Shown: in pieces, positions 16,420 to 24,150 of the stretch | Layout: every line of letters begins with the position of its first letter | Numbering within the stretch: position 1 is the first letter of the stretch | Made by a program: the position numbers and the translations under genes | From: an uncultured Aquimarina sp. | Lineage (GTDB): Bacteria > Bacteroidota > Bacteroidia > Flavobacteriales > Flavobacteriaceae | Length of the DNA stretch: 64,000 nt | Direction of reading: 5' to 3' | Assembly: GCA_947502885.1 (NCBI GenBank) | Contig: CANNBP010000002.1 | Span: 1 to 64,000 of the forward strand | The notes under the pieces: generated by a model | Databases searched by the model: none | What the model saw: the letters and a program-made list of their open reading frames with translations, nothing else | What the model was told of the DNA's origin: nothing

Positions 16420-16600
16420 AAACACTGTTTTTTTTTTATTTTCAGTTGATACATTATTCCATAAATCAGTCCTATTATTCCACCAAAATAGCTGAAATTA
16501 TGCATTGTTCCGGCAGTCAAAAAACTTTTTCGGTCAGTTAAATCTGTTGGAAGATTCCAATTGGTCTTTATATCTGAGATAATAAATTTACCAACTTAAA
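16420..16600 (-). pseudogene. C-terminal remnant of a membrane protein
   Basis: The minus strand reads NWNLPTDLTDRKSFLTAGT then MHNFSYFGGIIGLIYGIMYQ and a basic tail. The His next to a Gly-rich transmembrane helix is reminiscent of the last helix of rhomboid-like proteases, but that is a guess. No start or N-terminal part is visible. The 5' side runs into stops near 16600. Confidence 0.4.
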
Positions 16601-16623
16601 TATCCACAATTTCAAATCCAATA

Positions 16624-17178
16624 TCATTTTAATTCGTTATTAAATTTAGATTTTTCAATATCACTCATTTTATCCCACTTTTTAATCTTATTCCATTTCT
16701 CATCTTGCGGATTATATTCTTCTAAATGATCTTCAATTATATGACCGATTTCGTTTGATGAAGAAGAATATTTGTATGTTCTTCCTCCTAACTCAAGCAT
16801 TGTTTTTATTAATGCTTCAAAGAAGTATAAGCTATCAACTGAAAGACTGCATTCAAGGTAAAAAGAAGTTTCTTGGGGATACTCAAATTGAATTTCATCA
16901 AAAGGGAAACAGTAGAAATATGGACGCCCCAATGTAGTCAAATCTCTTTGCGCTTCAGTTGTATCTCCCTTAAATTCGGAGCTAAATATGTAATCAAGTT
17001 TTTCTAAACTTTGATTCAAAGAGTTTGCAATCTCACGTTTTACGGCTGTTAATTCATTCAAATGTAGGTTTACAACGAAACCTAAATCTAATCCTGTGAT
17101 TTCATTAAACTTTTCTTCAATTAATCGGACTTTGGGAAATCCTTGTCCAAAATATAATCGATGTGCAAATATCCCCAT
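16624..17178 (-). CDS. Hypothetical cytoplasmic protein
   Basis: 184 aa, no signal peptide or membrane segment. It begins MGIFAHRLYFGQGFPKVRL and has a strand pair around YFYCFPFDEIQFEYPQ and ECSLSVDSLYFFEALIKTMLELG; the C-terminus is charged (QDEKWNKIKKWDKMSDIEKSKF). I do not recognise the family. Proteins of this size and charge in the array resemble immunity proteins, by inference only. A short attC-type site lies 44 bp upstream of the start. Confidence 0.55.
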   Translation of the reverse strand: MGIFAHRLYFGQGFPKVRLIEEKFNEITGLDLGFVVNLHLNELTAVKREIANSLNQSLEKLDYIFSSEFKGDTTEAQRDLTTLGRPYFYCFPFDEIQFEYPQETSFYLECSLSVDSLYFFEALIKTMLELGGRTYKYSSSSNEIGHIIEDHLEEYNPQDEKWNKIKKWDKMSDIEKSKFNNELK

Positions 17179-17221
17179 AATTAATTCATTATTTTTATGT
17201 TAACCTATTCTTTAATGTATA

Positions 17222-17268
17222 CAACGGTCTGTATAAATGGTCGTTTTAATGCCATTTATGCCTTGTTA
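17222..17268 (-). other. attC-type site, 47 bp
   Basis: CAAC at 17222 and GTTA at 17265. Arms ATAAATGG and CCATTTAT are perfect complements around TCGTTTTAATG. A sister with the same GGTC-TTTTAATG centre is at 29292. Confidence 0.7.
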
Positions 17269-17278
17269 GCCATAGTTT

Positions 17279-17944
17279 TTATTCTTCTTGATATTCAAAA
17301 GAACTACTTTCAATGCCAATTTCAGACAATATTTTTGTCACTTCATTTCTTGTTAAAAGTCCATTGTCCATTTCTCGTTTGTAAACTTCTTGTAATATTT
17401 TATTCTGTTTAGTACTTATAAAATCTTTGTGAGTGAATAATTGATTATTAATATTTTCTTTAAAATCACCAGACATAATCAATCCTTCTTCATAAGGTTC
17501 TATAACACATTCTAGTAACTGTCTAAATATGAAATCCTCTAAATTTTCAGATAGTATGTTTGCTTCATTTGCATCGTGCCAAACTAAAACAATTGAATGA
17601 ATATTGTATTTATCATCGAGGAAAAAACAATATAAGTCACCTGCCCCTGTTTTTCCAAAAGGAATGAATTTATTGTAAAATTCTTTTTTTGTTTGTCTGT
17701 AGTCATCTTCATCAGAAAAACAATCAATTTCTTCAATAATTTCTTCTTTTGAAGAAAGAATTTCAAAATCCTCTCCAAACAACAGCAATGGAGGTTTGCT
17801 TTTAAGTTTGGGAAATTCTGTTTTATACCAATCGGGTTTGGTTAATCCCCAATCTAACATTCCACTATCTAAAAGTCTATAGTATAATTTGGGATAGTTA
17901 AAACTATATCTTTTTTCAATCTCTTTAAAATCACTTAAATTCAT
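17279..17944 (-). CDS. SMI1/KNR4 (SUKH) family protein
   Basis: 221 aa. The first 140 residues fit a SUKH fold: the N-terminal helix IEKRYSFNYPKLYYRLLDSG, the LLFGEDFEILSSKEEIIEEI segment, the FIPFGKTGAGDLYCFFLDD strand with its G-x-G-D-x-[YF]-[CA]-[FL]-[DF] signature, and IVLVWHDANEANILSENLEDFI. SUKH proteins are often immunity proteins against contact-dependent or polymorphic toxins. No toxin gene is adjacent. The C-terminal 70 residues carry a predicted helix pair. A class-typical short attC site lies just downstream. Confidence 0.8.
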   Translation of the reverse strand: MNLSDFKEIEKRYSFNYPKLYYRLLDSGMLDWGLTKPDWYKTEFPKLKSKPPLLLFGEDFEILSSKEEIIEEIDCFSDEDDYRQTKKEFYNKFIPFGKTGAGDLYCFFLDDKYNIHSIVLVWHDANEANILSENLEDFIFRQLLECVIEPYEEGLIMSGDFKENINNQLFTHKDFISTKQNKILQEVYKREMDNGLLTRNEVTKILSEIGIESSSFEYQEE

Positions 17945-17975
17945 TATAAGTTTTAATTATTGCCAATAACGTTAT

Positions 17976-18704
17976 TTAACTCCAATCTGCATAAGTCAAA
18001 ATTTCCTTTTTCTCACTATCCAGAAATAGGTGAATTCTATCCTCTCCAAAACTGATATAATTATAAGCTGTAATAGAGCCTAAAAATTGTTTTGCTTCTT
18101 TGTTTTCCTCATTGTTTTCTAATAACTCTAAAAAATATTCAAATTCATCATAATCAATTTCTCCACCTATTTGTTCAAATATTTTTCGTTCGTGTCCACT
18201 ATTAGCATCTGAATAGAAACCACCTTGAATAAATTTTTCAGTTTCTAAGTATTTATCACGTGTTATCCAATAGTTAAAAAGCCCTTTTGAGTAATTATAA
18301 TATTCAAAATCAACTTTTTGTCTTTTTTCAAGACTTTTGTTTAAATTACTTTCGCTAACCTGATTGTATTCTCGTTGCTTTAAATAGTCTGTTTTATTTT
18401 CTTGATATTCTTTATCAGCTTCTTTATACCACTCCTCTATATTTTTAAAAGTGACAATTCCATCTAATTTCCCATTAAAAATGTATTTATTCTCTTCGAG
18501 ATTAAATTTTATATAGTTGTACTCAAAATTACCTGGGTCTAATTCATCATCAGGATCTCCATTCCCCCAAACGGAAACAAAGTGAACTAATCCATTTCCG
18601 AGGTTATGTTTTTTTAAATCAATTGTCAATAATGGGAAAAATAGATATTTATAATACTCTTCGGGTTCTTTAAAAACTTCTTCGATAGTTGGGAATAATT
18701 TCAT
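17976..18704 (-). CDS. Hypothetical cytoplasmic protein
   Basis: 242 aa, acidic, no signal peptide. VHFVSVWGNGDPDDELDPG near residue 43 and FNGKLDGIVTFKNIEEWY near 80 are distinctive, followed by a coiled-coil-like stretch (YQENKTDYLKQREYNQ) and a C-terminal ITAYNYISFGEDRIHLFLD. The family is not recognised. Only 31 bp separate it from the SUKH gene, with no room for an attC site, so the two may form one two-gene cassette; that makes an immunity-type or partner role plausible but not shown. Confidence 0.5.
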   Translation of the reverse strand: MKLFPTIEEVFKEPEEYYKYLFFPLLTIDLKKHNLGNGLVHFVSVWGNGDPDDELDPGNFEYNYIKFNLEENKYIFNGKLDGIVTFKNIEEWYKEADKEYQENKTDYLKQREYNQVSESNLNKSLEKRQKVDFEYYNYSKGLFNYWITRDKYLETEKFIQGGFYSDANSGHERKIFEQIGGEIDYDEFEYFLELLENNEENKEAKQFLGSITAYNYISFGEDRIHLFLDSEKKEILTYADWS

Positions 18705-18720
18705 TTTCTCTAGTTAATGT

Positions 18721-18886
18721 TAACGTTTGATATATGTATCATAGTAGAGCGAATTGTTATCTTGCTTTTTGATTTTTCTTGTATATTGATTGCTAACTTT
18801 TACTTTTTGCAAGCATTGCACCTTGCCAAAAATACAATAACTTTTAGGGTAAACACTTAGCAGTTATGACATCAGATAAAGCGTTG
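18721..18886 (-). other. attC-type site, 165-bp class A, partly decayed
   Basis: TAAC at 18721 and GTTG at 18883. GTTTGATATATGTATCATAG and GTTATGACATCAG pair; the inner TTGATTGC / GCAAGCATTGCACC stem is weakened relative to the copy at 10324. Confidence 0.65.
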
Positions 18887-18897
18887 GCAAATCGTTT

Positions 18898-19470
18898 TTA
18901 ATTCATTCTAGGAAAGAATAAACTTAGTCCGTAAAAATACAATCCGCCAATTATTAAAATTACGATAAAATTTACGTTTAACTTTGTGTTTTTTAAATCT
19001 GTCCAAATTGATTTTATTTTTTCTTTTTCCGAAGCAATAATTTTGGTGTTCGCAAGAAAATCTCCAATCCGCCTTTCTGGATTTATCAGCCCAATAATAA
19101 CTTCTAATGGCCAAGCAATAGCTATAGTTAAATTTCGTACAAGGCATTGCAATTCAGTTGCGGGTTGTCCATTTTTTCTATTAATAACTTGATATCCTAA
19201 TATTCGTTTTGCGGGGCTTTTAGCATTAAAGAAGTCTTTGTTTATATAAATAAACATCATAAAAAAGAAGAATACATAAAAAGTTGTATTCGAAATTTCC
19301 AATATTCCATTTGCCGCCACAATCATTAGAAAGATCATTGGAGGGGCTATAACCATAATCATAATTATATGGTCCAGCAACATACTAGAAACCCGATGAA
19401 GTCTTGGATTGATTTCGGCTAGTTTATTAACCTCTTTGTGTAAAATTCCTTTATATTCAGTTTCGCTCAT
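18898..19470 (-). CDS. RDD family membrane protein
   Basis: 190 aa. RLHRVSSMLLDHIIMI provides the R...D of the RDD motif at the first membrane helix, and the second half has the conserved AKRILGYQVINRKNGQPAT loop and RRIGDFLANTKII. Three or four membrane helices are visible (residues about 28-55, 60-80, 120-140 and 168-188). RDD proteins are inner-membrane proteins, some proposed as ion exchangers; no function can be assigned here. The overlapping plus and minus ORFs at 18908-19192 are shadows. Confidence 0.75.
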   Translation of the reverse strand: MSETEYKGILHKEVNKLAEINPRLHRVSSMLLDHIIMIMVIAPPMIFLMIVAANGILEISNTTFYVFFFFMMFIYINKDFFNAKSPAKRILGYQVINRKNGQPATELQCLVRNLTIAIAWPLEVIIGLINPERRIGDFLANTKIIASEKEKIKSIWTDLKNTKLNVNFIVILIIGGLYFYGLSLFFPRMN

Positions 19471-19482
19471 GCTAATGTTGGG

Positions 19483-19644
19483 TAACGTTATAAGTATGTG
19501 TCGTAGCGGGTTAAATTGTTACCTTATCGTAGACAATTCTGCGCTGATTTTATAATTTTTACTCTTTAAAATCTTTACGTCATAGCAAAGATACAAGACC
19601 TTTAGGATGATCTCTTAACTGCTATGATCACATATTTGGTGTTG
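19483..19644 (-). other. attC-type site, 165-bp class A variant
   Basis: TAAC at 19483 and GTTG at 19641. The proximal arm TAACGTTATAAGTATGTGTC matches the 59-bp site at 2316, while the distal arm AACTGCTATGATCACATAT matches class A. It looks like a hybrid of the two classes. Confidence 0.65.
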
Positions 19645-19659
19645 TACCAGTTTTCCATT

Positions 19660-19794
19660 TTAATCTTCTTTTTTAAATCCAGAGCTTATAAATAAACTTT
19701 TGATTATTCTGAATGTAGCTATAAATACAGCTAAAAGCAAAATAAGTCCGATCACTAATTGGACTATTTCCATGTTTGTTCCAGAACCAGGCAT
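19660..19794 (-). CDS. 44-aa single-span membrane protein
   Basis: An ATG at 19794 opens a 44-codon frame: MPGSGTNMEIVQLVIGLILL, then LAVFIATFRIIKSLFISSGF and KKED before TAA. One hydrophobic helix (about residues 9-30) is followed by a positively charged end, so it should lie in the inner membrane with the C-terminus inside. It sits between an attC-type site and a 160-bp spacer, in the position and orientation of a cassette gene. Small membrane proteins like this are known as antitoxin, stress or regulator peptides, but nothing identifies this one. Confidence 0.5.
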   Translation of the reverse strand: MPGSGTNMEIVQLVIGLILLLAVFIATFRIIKSLFISSGFKKED

Positions 19795-19956
19795 ATTTAA
19801 TTTATTTCTAATGGGATACGGCGGTTAGGTTATGAGTAGTTGCGATTTAAAGTTGTTATTTTTAAAGGCACACACAAAACTAAAATTTTAGGAAAGATTT
19901 CTAAATTACACCAAAACTAGCAATTACCTATATCTATTGCTAGACTTAGCACTTTT

Positions 19957-21333
19957 TTACTGTTTGTTAATTATTTCTAATAACCCATCCAGAATTTCGT
20001 CTTCTTCATCAATTAAATGGTCTTTTATACATATATCGGGAGTTACACCTTCTTCTTTTTTACTCCCATTTACACGAATAATATGTCCTTTTGATATATT
20101 TACGATAATACCTGTATTCGGAAGAGAGTATTGAAATATAGAAGCGTATAAAGAAGGGTATTCTCCAGTTTCTTCACCTACAATTTTACCCCAACCATAA
20201 TCTTGTATTTGTGCAGCCGTAACTGAGGCTTGTGAAATGGATTGTCGATTTACCAATACATAAATAGCTTCTTTGTACTGTTTTGAAATATCTTGAGGTT
20301 GATATAAATGAAGTTTTGGCGAATAAATTTCTCCATCCTTATGTTGAAGAATCTGTTGAAAATAAACTTTTGCTGTATCGTTATTTCTTCTTGTATGCTC
20401 TTTTAAAACCCTACTTGTTTTTATTTTGAAATCACTACACCATCTGAAAGGTTTATCGGCAAAATACGAGACCATATAATCACTGAAATAGTCGTTTCCA
20501 CCGGTATTATTCCTTAGATCAATTATCAAATTTTTACTTTTCTTATGTTTGATATCAACAAATACCGAATCTATAAAAGTTTTAAATTCTTGTTCATTAC
20601 CTGAAAATGGACCTGGATTTAGATAAGCAGTGTTGTTAAAATACTTTAACTCCCTATCTGAATGAAATATCTCTGTTCTTTTGTTTTCAAAATCATCTAT
20701 TGCATTTACTGCTCTTACATCAATTGTTTTTATTTTATTTTCAGTTTTCAGTCGGATACTAAAAGAGTCTTGCTTTCCAAATACCTGCCAAAAATACCTT
20801 GGAAAAGAATATAATTCAACTTTTGCATTTTTAAAATAAGGACGTTCAGCTGAAATATAAGGATAGAAATCACTTACAATTTCATCAATAAACTTTCCAT
20901 TAATACTTATTACTTCAGAACCTACCGTAATATCTAAATTTTCAGACCAATTTTTTCGCACATAGGATTTGCCGTTTTCAAAAGTAATTTCCAAAGGAAA
21001 TAAAGTTCCACCAGACTGAATATAATTGATATATGGCTTAATAGGATAGTCAATGTATGTATGACCATTATTAACAATTGAACTTAACTGCTGAAATAAG
21101 TTAGTGGTTTGTAGTAACGTTAACGAATCTTGTTGAATTTGATTTTTTATGGAATTATATGTTGCATCAAAATTATTCTTTGTTGTGTAAGCAAACAAAT
21201 CGTAATGAGATTCTTCTAGTACTGTTTTTAGTTTTTTTAAGTCATCAAATACCTTGTCTTTTGAAAAATAAGTTTGCCCAAAAGCGTTAGTTAGACATAG
21301 TGTCAGAGAGGCTATTACTATTTGAAATTTCAT
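19957..21333 (-). CDS. Secreted S41-family peptidase (tricorn/C-terminal-processing type)
   Basis: 458 aa with a signal peptide (MKFQIVIASLTLCLTNAFGQ). The N-terminal 110 residues are a helical S41 cap (ESHYDLFAYTTKNNFDA). The catalytic domain has NLIIDLRNNTGGNDY and, for the nucleophile Ser, VNRQSISQASVTAA near residue 372, with the following GEETGEYPSL loop. No Lys partner of the CtpA type is evident, which fits the Ser/His tricorn-like members. Likely periplasmic. It is unlike the CtpA homologue at 46777. The start codon at 21333 follows a weak purine-rich region. Confidence 0.8.
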   Translation of the reverse strand: MKFQIVIASLTLCLTNAFGQTYFSKDKVFDDLKKLKTVLEESHYDLFAYTTKNNFDATYNSIKNQIQQDSLTLLQTTNLFQQLSSIVNNGHTYIDYPIKPYINYIQSGGTLFPLEITFENGKSYVRKNWSENLDITVGSEVISINGKFIDEIVSDFYPYISAERPYFKNAKVELYSFPRYFWQVFGKQDSFSIRLKTENKIKTIDVRAVNAIDDFENKRTEIFHSDRELKYFNNTAYLNPGPFSGNEQEFKTFIDSVFVDIKHKKSKNLIIDLRNNTGGNDYFSDYMVSYFADKPFRWCSDFKIKTSRVLKEHTRRNNDTAKVYFQQILQHKDGEIYSPKLHLYQPQDISKQYKEAIYVLVNRQSISQASVTAAQIQDYGWGKIVGEETGEYPSLYASIFQYSLPNTGIIVNISKGHIIRVNGSKKEEGVTPDICIKDHLIDEEDEILDGLLEIINKQ

Positions 21334-21382
21334 ATATTGATAATTGTTTTTTTAACAGCGATATTTTGATTGGTATTATGCC

Positions 21383-21565
21383 CAACGTTAAACGCAAATT
21401 TCTGTGTGTGTAGAAAATTTGTGACTTTCGTTAGAGTACAATGCGTTACACTTTTTAGTTTTTTAAATTTCGATTGTAAAATAATAAAATTTGTGACGCT
21501 GACTTGGCAAATACGCAACTAACTTTTTGCTTAGCCTTAAATAGCATTGTATATACAAAGTGTTA
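21383..21565 (-). other. attC-type site, about 183 bp, diverged
   Basis: CAAC at 21383 and GTTA at 21562. GTTAAACGCAAATTT...GAAAATTTGTGAC and ATAAAATTTGTGACGC...TTGTATATACAAAGTG contain paired segments, with an inner CGTTAGAGTACAATGCGTTAC palindrome. It is less regular than classes A and D. Confidence 0.5.
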
Positions 21566-21575
21566 GCAAGTGGCT

Positions 21576-22238
21576 TTATTCTTTTTTCATTGATGGTAGT
21601 CTACTTTTGATGAATTTAAATTGCCCATTATGATTTGATTCATGTTCACAAACATGAAACCATTTACAATAGTTATTCGTTGGTCCCCAAAACCAATCTT
21701 TATCAACTTTCATTAACCAATCATCATCTCGTTTTGAAAATTCCCTTAGAGTACCTTTTCTTACGTTTTCTAATTTTTCGAGATAGAAGTCCAAACTATT
21801 CCCCTTTATTGTTTTTCGGGCTTTATCACCAAGTCCTGATGCTATATTCCATTCATTCTTATCTTTCTCATCCCAATCTCCCCATTTTTTACCCTCAAAA
21901 GTATGAATTTGATAAAATCTTTCTGTTGCGGCTAAATGCCACAACATAGCTCCGATAGAATTTGCTTTGTCATCAATTAGGAAATCTAAATCTTTAACAG
22001 ACATTCCCTTTATAGGTATTAAAATTACATTTCGCATCCAATTCATCATAGACACTAAAGTTCCTATTTGAGGGCTATATCCCTCTTTTGGTCCTAAAAC
22101 ATTAATATAGTCTGAACCAGTTTGACTATTTCCAAATACGGGATTTGGAAAAGCTAATAAACTACCTGTGCCTATGGTAAGTAATGAGCTAGTCTTTATG
22201 AAATTTCTACGATTTGTTTTCTTTATATTTTTTTTCAT
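21576..22238 (-). CDS. DinB-superfamily protein with Tat signal
   Basis: 220 aa. The N-terminus has a twin-arginine motif, NRRNFIKTSSLLTIGTGSLLAF, so it is likely exported folded. The mature part is a four-helix DinB-like domain: LVSMMNWMRNVIL, LWHLAATERFYQ and HVCEHESNHNGQFKFIKSR place the three His of the metal site (about residues 101, 196 and 203). DinB proteins are metal-dependent thiol or hydrolase-like enzymes; the reaction here is unknown. The left flank GTTAGCAAG (21562) pairs with CTTGCTGAC (22267) with one mismatch. Confidence 0.75.
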   Translation of the reverse strand: MKKNIKKTNRRNFIKTSSLLTIGTGSLLAFPNPVFGNSQTGSDYINVLGPKEGYSPQIGTLVSMMNWMRNVILIPIKGMSVKDLDFLIDDKANSIGAMLWHLAATERFYQIHTFEGKKWGDWDEKDKNEWNIASGLGDKARKTIKGNSLDFYLEKLENVRKGTLREFSKRDDDWLMKVDKDWFWGPTNNYCKWFHVCEHESNHNGQFKFIKSRLPSMKKE

Positions 22239-22271
22239 AATAATTCAATTTTAAAATCCCTGTATTCTTGC

Positions 22272-22437
22272 TGACGGTTAGTGTAAGAAGCGTAGGCCAG
22301 TTGATAGGCACTTTCGTTTTAGCTAAGTATAAGTATTTTACTTTTATCTTTTCTTTTTTTAACGTCAAATTTTATATTTAGCAACTTTGTTAATAGACAG
22401 AGACCTTAAAAACCCTATGTTTTCTTATACATTGTTA
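22272..22437 (-). other. attC-type site, 166 bp, separate family
   Basis: TGAC at 22272 (TAAC with one change) and GTTA at 22434. Arms GTTAGTGTAAGAAGCGTAGG and CCCTATGTTTTCTTATACATTG pair over about 15 bp. Confidence 0.6.
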
Positions 22438-22445
22438 GTAGAAGT

Positions 22446-22562
22446 TTATTTTAGTGAGTCAACATCAATGCTTTTTCTTCCTTCATAATTTTTTGCTCTA
22501 TTGCGAATTTTACCTAGAAAAGTAATATAATTTTCTTTTTCTTCATTAAATTGGAAATGAAG
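22446..22562 (-). pseudogene. Truncated cassette gene, C-terminal 38 codons
   Basis: Open frame ending at 22446: FQFNEEKENYITFLGKIRN then RAKNYEGRKSIDVDSLK and TAA. It has no start codon and is cut off at its 5' side exactly where a class B spacer begins (22563). It looks like a cassette whose 5' part was lost by recombination. Family unknown. Confidence 0.5.
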
Positions 22563-22880
22563 TCGTTATATAATCACTACGGCACCTATATTCTTAAAAT
22601 ATTGAGGATATAAGTACTTGTTTAACGCATTAAAATACAATCTTGATCTAGAAGATATCTGATAAGAAATCATAAAATAAGTCAAAAAAGGGAGATTACA
22701 CTTTTTTGGTGTGTTGTTGGTGGGGTGTGATTTGGGGTAGATTGCTAGGGTTTGCGATTTATTTTGTATTATGAAGTGTTCAATAACATAAAAATATCAA
22801 CATGAGTTAGTAATACTATTAAAGTACCATATTTTTATAACCTAACCTTGGGAAAAGGCTTTATATAGGGTACTTTGTTA
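22563..22880 (-). repeat. Class B cassette junction, full-length
   Basis: CGTTATATAATCACTACGG at 22563, conserved block at 22632, then GTGTTGTTGGTGGGG-type middle, ATAACCTAACCTTGGG, GGCTTTATATAGGGTAC and GTTA at 22877. Same layout as the copy at 1444. Confidence 0.65.
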
Positions 22881-22917
22881 GGCAATAGTTTTTATTTTAT
22901 TGAGGTCTTTTTCAAGT

Positions 22918-23253
22918 TTAATTTAAGATTTTATAATTATTCAATAGTTTAAGATAGTTATCTGTAAATAAAACGCCAATAACCCCTAAAGAAAATAAGC
23001 ATAGTATATTTGTGATTTCGAATGAATTGTTTTTAAAAAGAAACCATAGTGCAAGTATCATGCACAATGTTAGGCCTCCAATAAAGCATATAACCCCTTT
23101 CCTTATAAAACTTCTTACTCTAACTCTATAATTTTTTTCAAGAATGATTTTTGACATTAGATTTTCTTCAAAATCGGGATTATCTAATGTAAACTTCCCT
23201 TTATCAAGGAAAGTTTTTATCGTTTTAAAATCTTCATCAGTTTTGTCTTTCAT
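22918..23253 (-). CDS. Probable anti-sigma-like membrane protein
   Basis: 111 aa. A cytoplasmic N-terminus (about 50 residues, with PDFEENLMSKIILEKNY) is followed by two membrane helices (about 50-72 and 80-96). Its start overlaps the stop of the upstream ECF sigma-factor gene by 4 bp. That order, sigma then small membrane protein, is the usual sigma/anti-sigma pair, so a role in holding the sigma factor is inferred. No ZAS (HxxxCxxC) motif is present. Confidence 0.55.
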   Translation of the reverse strand: MKDKTDEDFKTIKTFLDKGKFTLDNPDFEENLMSKIILEKNYRVRVRSFIRKGVICFIGGLTLCMILALWFLFKNNSFEITNILCLFSLGVIGVLFTDNYLKLLNNYKILN

Positions 23254-23765
23254 AAATTTTTATTTAATAGTTCTTTTAGGTTCTTTCTTGCTCGATGCAG
23301 CAATACTTTTACATTAGAGATAGACCAACCAGTAATATTAGAAATTTCTGCTATTTTCTTTTCTTCAAGATAGAATAAACTTAAAACCAATGATTCTTTA
23401 GGGTTTAAATAAAGCATGAAATTTTGCACTGAAACCCATTTTTGATTTTCTTTAGTTTCCTCTGTAGCTAATACAATTGATTGGTTATCTATGTCAACAA
23501 AATCAATTTTATTTTTTCTTAAATACATAAAGGCTTCATTAACTACGATTCTATAAAACCAAGATGTAAATTTGGCATTTTTTTTAAATGATTTTAGCCC
23601 TTTAAAAGCTTTAATAAAAGCCTCTTGTACTACGTCTTCTGCATTGTGTGTGTTTTTTACAATAGACATTGCTAAGTTATATGCAATATCTTTATATTGT
23701 CTTACAAAATATCTAAAGGCCTGCTTATCCCCATTGAGGATTTTGTCAATATGAAAATCATCCAC
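23250..23765 (-). CDS. ECF-type RNA polymerase sigma-70 factor
   Basis: 171 aa, usual ECF length. Region 2 is AFRYFVRQYKDIAYNLAMSI then KNTHNAEDVVQEAFIKAFKG and KFTSWFYRIVVNEAFMYLRK; region 4 is LNPKESLVLSLFYLEEKKIAEISNITG followed by SISNVKVLLHRARKNLKELL. It redirects RNA polymerase to its own promoter set. It is the second gene of a four-gene operon (24969 to 22918) within the array: NTF2-like, membrane, sigma, anti-sigma-like. A self-regulated operon is likely, but the promoter was not found. Confidence 0.9.
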   Translation of the reverse strand: MDDFHIDKILNGDKQAFRYFVRQYKDIAYNLAMSIVKNTHNAEDVVQEAFIKAFKGLKSFKKNAKFTSWFYRIVVNEAFMYLRKNKIDFVDIDNQSIVLATEETKENQKWVSVQNFMLYLNPKESLVLSLFYLEEKKIAEISNITGWSISNVKVLLHRARKNLKELLNKNL

Positions 23766-23769
23766 AATC

Positions 23770-24138
23770 TTATTTTTCGGGATTTTTTTTGCTTATAAAA
23801 TGGTTAACCATAAACGCTACTCCCAGACAAATACCAATAATAAAGGTTATATAAAAACCCTTTGCTTTTTCGGGTTCATTCTCTTGAAAAAAGATATAGA
23901 TTCCTATTAAAAGAAAAGCTGTACTCATACCAAGAGTCACAATGGATACTTTTAGCCAAGGAAACTTAAACTTAAATCTATTTTGTTGTTGTAGACGAAA
24001 AATATTTTCTAATTTTTCACCTCTATCTATTAACTCCATTCGTTCTTTATTCCTGGCTTGTAAATAAAAATACCAAGCAAAAAACAAGGCAGCAATGGCT
24101 GCTACAGAGATTATACACGCAATAATTAGTGAAACCAT
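23770..24138 (-). CDS. Membrane protein, DUF6249-like
   Basis: 122 aa with three membrane helices (residues about 3-26, 62-82 and 92-112). The loop ARNKERMELIDRGEKLENIF is typical of proteins I recall as DUF6249, which often precede ECF sigma genes in Flavobacteriia. It starts 4 bp after the sigma gene on the plus scale (upstream in the operon) and is followed tightly by it. The role is unknown; it may be part of the sensing pathway. Confidence 0.6.
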   Translation of the reverse strand: MVSLIIACIISVAAIAALFFAWYFYLQARNKERMELIDRGEKLENIFRLQQQNRFKFKFPWLKVSIVTLGMSTAFLLIGIYIFFQENEPEKAKGFYITFIIGICLGVAFMVNHFISKKNPEK

Positions 24139-24150
24139 AATTCTATATTT

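Noticed and set aside
17197..17412. Plus-strand ORF of 71 codons
   Set aside because: It covers a short attC-type site and the antisense of the SUKH gene.
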